NCBI RefSeq assembly: GCF_005860805.1
Contig: NZ_VCEJ01000002.1
Location: 248,001-312,000 of the forward strand
Source of the DNA: Dyadobacter luticola
Lineage (GTDB): Bacteria; Bacteroidota; Bacteroidia; Cytophagales; Spirosomataceae
Reading direction: 5' to 3'
Length of the DNA: 64,000 nucleotides
Shown here: one piece after another, positions 35,490-43,205 of the stretch
How the letters are laid out: each line of letters opens with the position of its first letter
Position numbering within the stretch: position 1 is the first letter of the stretch
The notes under the pieces: model-generated
What the model was told of the DNA's origin: nothing
The model's input: only the letters and a program-made list of their open reading frames with translations
The model's database searches: none
Program-made: the position numbers and the translations under genes

Positions 35490-36473
35490 TTGAATACTTC
35501 ATTAGAACATTACAAATACCTGGTCACCAAGCTCCCTTTGCTAAAAAAGGAAATCGCTAAAGTCATCATTGGGCAGCAGGAAGCTATTGATGAGATATTG
35601 ATTTCGCTGCTGGCTGGGGGGCATTGTTTGCTGGAAGGGGTGCCAGGACTGGCTAAGACGTTGATGGTGAAGACCATGTCGGAGGCTTTGCACATGAGCC
35701 TTAAGCGGATCCAATTTACGCCCGACCTGATGCCCGGGGATATTGTGGGTACCGAGATTTTGGAAGAGGACCACGAAACCGGCAGGAAGTTTTTCAAATT
35801 CAACAAAGGGCCGCTTTTTGCCAACGTGGTTCTGGCCGATGAGATCAACCGGACGCCACCAAAAACGCAGGCGGCGTTGCTCGAAGCGATGCAGGAAAAG
35901 AGCGTGACTTACGGCGGTACCAACTACGAGTTGCCGAGCCCGTTTTTGATCATCGCAACCCAAAATCCGATTGAGCAGGCGGGTACATATCCGCTGCCGG
36001 AGGCCCAGCTCGACCGGTTTTTGTTGTATATCAAACTCAGCTACCCCGACGAGCAGGAAGAATTGAATGTACTAAAAGGCACCACGGGATCATTCAAAGC
36101 CCAGATTGATCGCATTTTGACAGACATTGAAATCGGGCAACTGCAAAATCTGACGCGTGAAGTGCATATCAGCGAAGAACTGATTATTTGGATCAACAAA
36201 CTCGTACGAGCATCCCGGCCGGAAGGTAGTCCGTCGGATTTTGTGAAAGAATGGTGCGACTGGGGTGCAGGCCCGCGCGCCGGGCAGGCGCTGGTACTTT
36301 GTGCCAAAGCCCGGGCGGTGATGAACGAGCGGTTTTCAGTCATTCCCGAGGACATTCAAAAGCTGGCTTATCCGGTTTTGCGGCATCGTATCGCGATGAA
36401 TTTCAGGGCGGAAGCGGAGAACATTACGGCTGACCAGGTAATTCAGGAGCTCTTGAAAGGGGTCAAACTTTAA
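35490..36473 (+). CDS. MoxR-family AAA ATPase
   Basis: 327 residues from a TTG start (NTSLEHYKYLVTKL), the natural MoxR N-terminus. Walker A is GVPGLAKT, Walker B is VVLADEINR, with the sensor/finger segments FTPDLMPGDIVGTEI and TQNPIEQAGTYPLPEAQLDR. MoxR ATPases act with von Willebrand-domain proteins as chaperones or maturation factors, often for envelope or metal-site proteins. It is the first gene after the palindrome and is 17 bp upstream of the DUF58 gene. Confidence 0.93.
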   Translation: MNTSLEHYKYLVTKLPLLKKEIAKVIIGQQEAIDEILISLLAGGHCLLEGVPGLAKTLMVKTMSEALHMSLKRIQFTPDLMPGDIVGTEILEEDHETGRKFFKFNKGPLFANVVLADEINRTPPKTQAALLEAMQEKSVTYGGTNYELPSPFLIIATQNPIEQAGTYPLPEAQLDRFLLYIKLSYPDEQEELNVLKGTTGSFKAQIDRILTDIEIGQLQNLTREVHISEELIIWINKLVRASRPEGSPSDFVKEWCDWGAGPRAGQALVLCAKARAVMNERFSVIPEDIQKLAYPVLRHRIAMNFRAEAENITADQVIQELLKGVKL

Positions 36474-36490
36474 ACAAAATCCTGCCGGAA

Positions 36491-37390
36491 ATGCAAAAAG
36501 CCACCTTGCTCGCTTCCAATCTGATCAAGCTCAAAAACCTGCAACTGACCGGCAAGCTGGTGAGCGAGGAACTGATGCTGGGTATTCATGGGAGCAAACG
36601 GTCGGGGATTGGGATTGAATTTGAGCAGTACCGGCATTACGAACCGGGCGATGATCCGAAACGCATTGACTGGAAACTCTTTGCGCGGACGGACAAACAT
36701 TTGATCCGCGAATCTTCGACGGAAAGCGACCGGCAAATCAGGTTTGTGCTGGATCTTAGCGGCTCGATGAACTATACCGAAAATGGCGTGAGCCGGTTGC
36801 AATATGCCCAGATCTTACTGGCTTCGCTGGCTTATTTGTGTTACATACAGAATGATCAGATGAGTTTGTACACATTGAAAAATGGTATGGTGCAAACTTT
36901 AAGTGCCACGGGATCAGCCACTTCGGGGCGGCAGGCTTTTCAGAAGATTTTGGTGGGTTTGGAGAAAACCGTAGCAGAAGGTGCCTGGGTAAATGATGCT
37001 GCGGGCCTTTTGAAATTTCCCGAACTGCAAACAAAAACAAAGGAGCAGCTCATTTTCGTGAGTGACCTGCTGCAAGTCGACGATGAATGGTTGAAATTGG
37101 TTCGCTCGCTGGCAAATCCGAATCGTGAAGTGGTGATTTTCCAGATTCTGGGCGATCGGGAGGCAAATTTTAATTTAAAAGGCTTCTACCGATTTACCGA
37201 TCTGGAAACCGGGAAGGAAATTGAGCTGGATGCGGAATCCGTGCGGGAGAGTTTCCAGCATTCGATGGATGATTATCTTGCAGGATTAAAAGAACAGCTG
37301 CAAATCCCACACGTTCAATTAGTTAAAGTAAGATTGAGCGATCCGATCGGGATGGTTCTGAAAACATTTTTGACCAAAAGAAAAGGCTGA
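36491..37390 (+). CDS. DUF58 protein with von Willebrand-type MIDAS motif
   Basis: 299 residues. DUF58 signature YRHYEPGDDPKRIDWKLFAR lies in the first third, and a MIDAS-type metal site follows as VLDLSGSMNY (DxSxS). DUF58 proteins are the usual substrates or partners of MoxR ATPases. The last base of its stop is the first base of the next ATG (TGATG), so the two are translationally coupled. Confidence 0.92.
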   Translation: MQKATLLASNLIKLKNLQLTGKLVSEELMLGIHGSKRSGIGIEFEQYRHYEPGDDPKRIDWKLFARTDKHLIRESSTESDRQIRFVLDLSGSMNYTENGVSRLQYAQILLASLAYLCYIQNDQMSLYTLKNGMVQTLSATGSATSGRQAFQKILVGLEKTVAEGAWVNDAAGLLKFPELQTKTKEQLIFVSDLLQVDDEWLKLVRSLANPNREVVIFQILGDREANFNLKGFYRFTDLETGKEIELDAESVRESFQHSMDDYLAGLKEQLQIPHVQLVKVRLSDPIGMVLKTFLTKRKG

Positions 37391-38505
37391 TGGAGCTGCT
37401 GCAACCTTACTGGCTTTGGGGAATGCTGGCGGTGGCGATACCTGTCGCGATACATTTCTGGAACCAGAAAAAGGGCCAAACGATTGAGTGGGCGGCGACG
37501 AGGTGGCTTGTAGACAAAACTTCACTAAACCACCGCGGCATCCGGCTGCACGAAATCCCTTTAATGTTGCTCCGTTGCCTGCTGGTCGCGCTGCTGGCGC
37601 TGATTTTGGGACAGCCGGTCATAAATTGGCTGAATGAAACAGCTGATAGTCAGACTGTTCATTTGGTTCAACCAGATCGGCGGCTGGTTGAGAATTTTCG
37701 GTTTGAGTTGGAGGCGGCTTTGAAAAAGGGCGAAAAGTTGTTTTGGATTGGGGAGAATGTCACGCCTGTCAGCAACTTAACAGACATTTCCAACTCACAA
37801 AATGCCGGGGAAAATTTACAGCAAAACATCAATAAAACGGCCTCAGCACACAGTATCCTGCGTTTTTACCTGCTCGCTGAACAAAAATTGGCAGAACTTT
37901 CTAAAATATATGTCCCCGGTTCTTTCCAGCTTTTTACACTGCCGGATTCTTCCAAAAATTCGAAAGATCAGCTCCTTTTTGATCAAAATAAAAAATGGAA
38001 TGTGTTGGTGGCTTACCAAAATCCGGATGAGCAAACAACTGCATCTGCTGCGCTGAATGCGCTTAAAGATGTTTACGGATTCACATTTAACATGGATTTA
38101 AAGTTAGAAGCTGGGAAAAATTATGATTTGGTTTTGGCTGATCATGTAACAAAACCAATTGATCCGAAAGCATTATATGTCATTTCCGGAAAACCGGCGG
38201 GGGTTGATATGCCAGTTAATGTGAAGCAAGTTCCTGATTCTCTGCTGCTGGCGTCCTCGGAATTCGTAGAAAGCGGCAGGTTGCCGGAGTGGCTGGGAGA
38301 GGTTTTTGCGAAACATCATTGTCTTGTGAAAAGTAATGTTCCTTTAAGCAATCAGCAACTCGGTGCATTATTTGTGCGGACGAAACCGGCTTTGGAAACC
38401 GAAGCTCGTGAAATGCGAAAATGGCTTCTGCTGTTTTTTGTGCTGACAGCTTTTTTGGAAAGGGTAATTTCACTGCGTAAAAACCGGGTTAACAGCTATG
38501 CTTAA
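37390..38505 (+). CDS. BatA-type membrane protein with N-terminal aerotolerance domain
   Basis: 371 residues. The N-terminus has a BatA-like (PF07584-type) domain: LQPYWLWGMLAVAIPVAIHF, WAATRWLVDKTSLNHRGIRL, then a membrane segment LLRCLLVALLALILGQPVIN. The central part is a long soluble region without a recognisable metal site, and a second membrane segment (WLLLFFVLTAFLERVI) ends the protein. It lacks the VWA domain present in full BatA. It overlaps the DUF58 gene by one base and the next gene by 8 bp. Confidence 0.85.
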   Translation: MELLQPYWLWGMLAVAIPVAIHFWNQKKGQTIEWAATRWLVDKTSLNHRGIRLHEIPLMLLRCLLVALLALILGQPVINWLNETADSQTVHLVQPDRRLVENFRFELEAALKKGEKLFWIGENVTPVSNLTDISNSQNAGENLQQNINKTASAHSILRFYLLAEQKLAELSKIYVPGSFQLFTLPDSSKNSKDQLLFDQNKKWNVLVAYQNPDEQTTASAALNALKDVYGFTFNMDLKLEAGKNYDLVLADHVTKPIDPKALYVISGKPAGVDMPVNVKQVPDSLLLASSEFVESGRLPEWLGEVFAKHHCLVKSNVPLSNQQLGALFVRTKPALETEAREMRKWLLLFFVLTAFLERVISLRKNRVNSYA

Positions 38506-40675
38506 ACTCGAAAAGCTGATTAAAGCAGTCACCGGACAACTTTATTTTACCGATGCATTGCGGTGCATATCTCTGGCTATTGCTGCATTTCTGCTGGTTT
38601 TTGTTTTTTCTCAAAATGCTCTCCTGAGCTTTCTTGGGGCTATTCTGGCACTTTTTCTTGGGGTTGGTATCACCAAAATTTACCAAAACAAAAAACCGGC
38701 GGCGGTCAGGTTGATCCATCAATATTCCGGCGATACCGAGTACAGCCTTCATTTGCTGGAAAAGGATAACCTCAACATGGCCGAACAGTTGCAGCTTGAA
38801 CGCATCGCGGATCGGCAGGCTGATTTCCCTTTTCAAAAGTTGTATAGCGGGCTTGGCTGGTATGCTGCTGCGGTTTTAGTCTCGCTGATTTTTTATTTTG
38901 TTTATCCAAAAATTAAGACTTATGCTGCTCAAAATGAGCAAGTTTCAAAAGTCGCTACCCCGCGCGTTAAAGTCAACAAAGCGTCGCCGCCGACATTTCA
39001 ATCCTCCGAAGTTTTGGTGCAGCCGCCAGGCTATACCTTGTTGCCAAAGAGGCAGTCAGCGGATTTGAATGTATCGGCGATTTATGGGTCGATGATCAGC
39101 TGGCAAATCCGGTTTGATCATTCGGATCAGTTGGCGGTGCGGCTCGCGAACAGTCGGGGAGAGGAAGCGGCATTCAAATCCAGTGAACAAAGTTTTTCGT
39201 ACAGCGACCGGCTGACGGGCTCCGGTTTGTACTCAATCAAGGCTTACTGGAAAGATTCACTGGTCTATCAGTCAGACTTTTACAAGCTGGAAGCATTGCC
39301 GGATCTCGCACCAAAAATTGAGCCGGCTTCGAAGGAATTGTACCAATATCATACTATAAAAGACAGCAAGCAGCTCAAAATTTCAGCAAAGATATCCGAC
39401 GATTTTCGGGTAAAGCAGGCATTTATTGTGGCCACGGTGGCGCGAGGTGCCGGGGAAAATGTGAAGTTCAGAGAAGTGAAATTTCCTTTGTCGGCTGATT
39501 TCAGGGAAGCTAATCTGCAAAAAACCATCAACCTCGACGAGCTCAATTTTTCGCCTGGTGACGAGCTTTACTATTACTGGGCGGCGATGGATAACAAGCA
39601 GCCGGAGCCCAATTTTAGTAAGTCGGACACCTATTTCTTGGTTTTTAAAGACACTACGCAAATCGAGGAAGCGGAGCTGGCAACGATGGCAGTGAACATC
39701 ATGCCGGAATATTTCAGGAGCCAGCGGCAGATTATCATTGATACCGAAAAGCTGATTGCAAAGCGTAAAAAATTGAAAAAAGAGGAGTTTAATGCCACTT
39801 CCAACGAAATCGGTTTTGACCAAAAAGTGCTCCGGCTGCGCTACGGACAATATTTGGGTGAAGAATTTGAAACCAACATTGGCGGGCAAGCGGAGGAGGG
39901 AAACATCGTCGACGCATTCACGCACCATTCTGATGGGACCGGGGAAGGCGCCGAGCAGCGGGCCGCTGAACCGACCGAGCATCACGATCACGAAAGTTCG
40001 AAAGCGGCGGAAACTAAGGACCCGCTGGCGGCGCTGATGGAGCAGTACACGCATGCACACGACAATGCGGAAACCAATACCTTTTACGAGCAGTCGACGC
40101 GGGCTTTGCTGAAAATGGCTTTGGAACAAATGTGGCAATCGGAGCTGCATTTGCGAATGTATGAGCCGGAAAAGGCACTTCCGTTTGAGAACAAAGCTTT
40201 GGAATACCTGAAATCGGCGCAGCAAAAAGCACGGACTTATGTGAAAAAAAGCGGCTACGACCCGCCGCCGATCAAGGAGCAGGAAAAAAGGCTGACAGGC
40301 GAAATGAAGGACCTCGCTACGGATTTGACTTCTAAAAAAATATATACGGACAAGCAAACCCAGCAGCTTGTGGCTGAGGTACTTGGCTTTCTGGAATATC
40401 CGGTTTTAAATCCAGATCAGCGGTCACATTTACAGGGGGCGGGAAGTACATTAAGTCAGCGGATGGCGGAGAGCGGGCCTCTGAATGGTGGTTTGCAGAA
40501 TTGGCCGGTGATCGCATCGCTGCAAAAATTGGTGAGCGGCAAGACATTAACCCCATTGGAAAAACAGGCTTTAAAAACAGAACTATATAAATATTCGGGC
40601 AAATCAATGCTGAGTAAGTCGGGACATTCCAGCGAACAGAAGCTGGAAGCGGCATTCTGGAAGCATTTGCGCTGA
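38498..40675 (+). CDS. DUF4175-like large membrane-anchored protein
   Basis: 725 residues. Two N-terminal membrane segments (ISLAIAAFLLVFVFSQNALL through ALFLGVGI, then AAAVLVSLIFYFVYP) are followed by a large soluble part with an Ig-like beta region (about 170-400: VQPPGYTLLPKRQS, YYWAAMDNKQPEPNFSKSDT) and a helical, Gln/Glu-rich C-terminal half. The pattern matches DUF4175/DUF4175-like proteins next to BatA/MoxR clusters. It overlaps the upstream gene by 8 bp and is 21 bp from the last gene of the run. Confidence 0.8.
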   Translation: MLKLEKLIKAVTGQLYFTDALRCISLAIAAFLLVFVFSQNALLSFLGAILALFLGVGITKIYQNKKPAAVRLIHQYSGDTEYSLHLLEKDNLNMAEQLQLERIADRQADFPFQKLYSGLGWYAAAVLVSLIFYFVYPKIKTYAAQNEQVSKVATPRVKVNKASPPTFQSSEVLVQPPGYTLLPKRQSADLNVSAIYGSMISWQIRFDHSDQLAVRLANSRGEEAAFKSSEQSFSYSDRLTGSGLYSIKAYWKDSLVYQSDFYKLEALPDLAPKIEPASKELYQYHTIKDSKQLKISAKISDDFRVKQAFIVATVARGAGENVKFREVKFPLSADFREANLQKTINLDELNFSPGDELYYYWAAMDNKQPEPNFSKSDTYFLVFKDTTQIEEAELATMAVNIMPEYFRSQRQIIIDTEKLIAKRKKLKKEEFNATSNEIGFDQKVLRLRYGQYLGEEFETNIGGQAEEGNIVDAFTHHSDGTGEGAEQRAAEPTEHHDHESSKAAETKDPLAALMEQYTHAHDNAETNTFYEQSTRALLKMALEQMWQSELHLRMYEPEKALPFENKALEYLKSAQQKARTYVKKSGYDPPPIKEQEKRLTGEMKDLATDLTSKKIYTDKQTQQLVAEVLGFLEYPVLNPDQRSHLQGAGSTLSQRMAESGPLNGGLQNWPVIASLQKLVSGKTLTPLEKQALKTELYKYSGKSMLSKSGHSSEQKLEAAFWKHLR

Positions 40676-40696
40676 TTTGTAAATTGAATAATACGA

Positions 40697-42352
40697 ATGA
40701 TCCATTTTGATTTCGACTGGTCGGATTTACTGAACAAACTGATTTTTGCAGTGGCTGTGTTCATACTGCCGCTGCAATTGTGGCTGCTGGTTTTCAGGAA
40801 TCGGGCAGCTGGGAAAAATGGTTTTGATCGCAGGTTAACATTAAAATTAATCCTCAACATTATTCTGTGGATCAGCATTTTAGGATTTATTACACAGCCT
40901 TATCTGTCTTTGCCAGCTAGCTCAAAAAGCCGGATGCTGGTTGCGAAAGATGTGTCTTCTGACATTGTACAGAAAATTCGGGATAGCTTAAAGGTTGAAA
41001 CCATTAATGTCGGCGCGCTGGCAAAATCATCTGCGGATACCTTGCTCATTGTCGGCCAAAACTTTGAGCCTGCATTCTTTGCTTCGATTCAACAATTGGA
41101 ATATCAGCCTGTCCTTCAATGGAATCCGTTTTTTGCGACGGATCAATTTCAAAGTTTGAATTGGAAAGGAGTGGTAAGAAAAGGCGAAATGCAAAGTGTC
41201 CGGGGGAGCTTGTTTTCTTCAAAGCAGCAGGTCATTAAACTATTATTTGGTGGGCAAACGCTTGATAGTGTCGCACTGCACCCTGGCTTCCAGGATTTTA
41301 AGCTGGAAATTCCTGTCTTCGCACAAGGCCGAAATACTGTGGAGCTCTTGTTGGGCGATCAAATTTCAGATACGCTGCGTTTTTTCAGTCGGCCAGCAGA
41401 AAAACTCACTGTAAGTTTTCTTCTGGACAATCCGGATTTTGAAACCCGCGCGCTGGCGACCTGGCTGGGTAAAAATGGGCATGGCGTCCGATATGAAGCA
41501 AAGTTGTCGAAGGGGGTGCAATCGAGCCAGAACATCAATGCGGCGAAAGAGTCCGATTTGGTTGTGACGGATGCGGGAAATGCGGGGAATGTTTTGGTGA
41601 AAAAAGCCTTGAATGCAGGAAGGAGCATTCTTTTTGTAAATCTGACTAATCCCGGAACTGAAATAGCCACAATCAACCGGGCGCTCGGGACGCGGTTTCA
41701 AGTCAAAAAAATCTCCAACGAGCCGAATGTGAAAGTTACATCCGAGTTCAATGCGCTACCTTTCCAATTTTCGAAAGCGCCCTACCAACTGACCACACCT
41801 GGATATCCGGTCGTGATCGAAAAGCAAAAGGGGAAAGTGGGAGTCAGTCTGTTGAACGAAACATTTCCGATGCAGCTGACCGGGGATAGTGTTGCCTACG
41901 AGCGGGTTTGGAACTCGATTTTGGCTTTGGTTAGGCCGGTTTTGGGGAAAAACTTGGAAGTGCCAGCGCCAGTTTTTGCAGGTTTGCCGACCCGAATTGA
42001 TCTGAACGGTTTCCCTGATTTGGGAAAGGAAATGCGGATTGGCACTGATACCGTTTATGTTGAGAAGTCCGCATTCAATGAGAAATCGGGCGCGGCTCTG
42101 TGGGTGCCACGCGAAAGCGGCTGGGTAACATTAAAAGATTCGATTCCCACCGAAATATTTGTCGAAAGCAACTCGCCTGGCTTCAAAATCGCCCAAATGC
42201 GTGACTTTGTAAATGCAAATCATGTCTCGGACACATTGAATCGTAAGGAACTTCGAACAGCCCAAAATGTTGATCGGAAATTGCCGGACTGGTTCTGGTT
42301 TTGCTGGTTAATGTTTTGTTTTGCAGTGCTTTGGGTTGAAGCAAAATTCTAG
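40697..42352 (+). CDS. Large two-ended membrane protein of unknown function
   Basis: 551 residues. A first membrane segment (LIFAVAVFILPLQLWLLVF) and a second (LILNIILWISILGFITQPYL) flank the N-terminus, and a terminal segment WFWFCWLMFCFAVLWVEAKF closes the protein; the roughly 450 residues between would be outside the cytoplasm. A glutamine-amidotransferase-like stretch with PAFFASIQQLE and NPGTEIATINRALGTRF resembles BatA/DUF4350-type regions, but I cannot assign it. It closes the ten-gene run and its stop overlaps the stop of a convergent gene by 4 bp. Confidence 0.78.
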   Translation: MIHFDFDWSDLLNKLIFAVAVFILPLQLWLLVFRNRAAGKNGFDRRLTLKLILNIILWISILGFITQPYLSLPASSKSRMLVAKDVSSDIVQKIRDSLKVETINVGALAKSSADTLLIVGQNFEPAFFASIQQLEYQPVLQWNPFFATDQFQSLNWKGVVRKGEMQSVRGSLFSSKQQVIKLLFGGQTLDSVALHPGFQDFKLEIPVFAQGRNTVELLLGDQISDTLRFFSRPAEKLTVSFLLDNPDFETRALATWLGKNGHGVRYEAKLSKGVQSSQNINAAKESDLVVTDAGNAGNVLVKKALNAGRSILFVNLTNPGTEIATINRALGTRFQVKKISNEPNVKVTSEFNALPFQFSKAPYQLTTPGYPVVIEKQKGKVGVSLLNETFPMQLTGDSVAYERVWNSILALVRPVLGKNLEVPAPVFAGLPTRIDLNGFPDLGKEMRIGTDTVYVEKSAFNEKSGAALWVPRESGWVTLKDSIPTEIFVESNSPGFKIAQMRDFVNANHVSDTLNRKELRTAQNVDRKLPDWFWFCWLMFCFAVLWVEAKF

Positions 42353-43170
42353 TTTTGTTCTGCTGTAATGCCCAGATCTGCGAGTGTAACCTGCCGCGGA
42401 TAGGGCACCAGCCATGCATTGGGTTCATTAATTTTGTAGCCCTCCTGCACATACTGCCTGGCTTTTTCGAAATACTGGATTTGCTGCTTATCGCCGGTCG
42501 CCTTTTTGATCAGGCTCATATAATAATTGGCAGTGGGATGCTGCTCATATAGCTGCAAACATTCAATCAGTCGCCCCTCGGCGCGGTCCAGCTCGTTATT
42601 GAGGTAGTGCATGATGCCGAAGTACAGCAGCGTGTTGTAATGAATGTCATTCCTGCCTTCGCCGCGTTTTTGCGTAGCAATGTCTTTCAAAAAATAAGTT
42701 TCCGCCTTTTCATAGTTGCCCAAACCGGTGTAGGCCATCGCAATAAAAAATGAAAATGAGTGGTCCATCGTGAAAGCATTCGGCATAAGCTTTTCGGCTT
42801 CCTCAAAGTCTGCAATGGCTTTTTCATAATTCTGTGCAAAAATACAATGCAGATATCCCCGGTAAGGCAGCCACCGCTGCTGGTCCAGCTCGACGGCTTT
42901 GTCGATGTTTTGAAAAAGCTTTTCAGGGGCTCTCAATGCAATGTAAGCCAGCGCGCGCGCCTGGTACGCCTCCGCAATGTTGGGGCAAATCGCAATCAGC
43001 GAATCGTACGTTTGCAACCACTCTTTGTCGTTGAAAGCAAACTGATGCGCACGTTTGGAATATGCTTTAAAGAGGCTGTCCTGGTAAGTTTTGGAGATGC
43101 AGCTGGAATTGTTTTGAGAAAATGCCGAATGAGTAGTTGCTAGGAAAATTAGAATTAGTAGTGTTTTCAT
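42349..43170 (-). CDS. Exported TPR-repeat protein
   Basis: 273 residues, with a signal peptide (MKTLLILIFLATTHSAFSQ) from the ATG at 43170; an ATG two codons upstream (43176) is equally possible. The mature part is a series of TPR helix pairs: AYQARALAYIALRAPEKLFQ, YLHCIFAQNYEKAIADFEEA, FIAMAYTGLGNYEKAETYFL, FGIMHYLNNELDRAEGRLIE and ATGDKQQIQYFEKARQYV. A protein-protein scaffold in the periplasm is likely; no partner is evident except the adjacent envelope cluster, which converges on it. Confidence 0.83.
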   Translation of the reverse strand: MKTLLILIFLATTHSAFSQNNSSCISKTYQDSLFKAYSKRAHQFAFNDKEWLQTYDSLIAICPNIAEAYQARALAYIALRAPEKLFQNIDKAVELDQQRWLPYRGYLHCIFAQNYEKAIADFEEAEKLMPNAFTMDHSFSFFIAMAYTGLGNYEKAETYFLKDIATQKRGEGRNDIHYNTLLYFGIMHYLNNELDRAEGRLIECLQLYEQHPTANYYMSLIKKATGDKQQIQYFEKARQYVQEGYKINEPNAWLVPYPRQVTLADLGITAEQN

Positions 43171-43205
43171 TGGCATCGAAATTCAAATGTTGTCACCAGT
43201 AAGTC

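Noticed and set aside
39383..40357. 324-codon open frame on the minus strand opposite the DUF4175 gene
   Set aside because: It is antisense to a well-supported gene, rich in His/Arg/Leu and without any family motif, so it is a shadow of the plus-strand coding frame.
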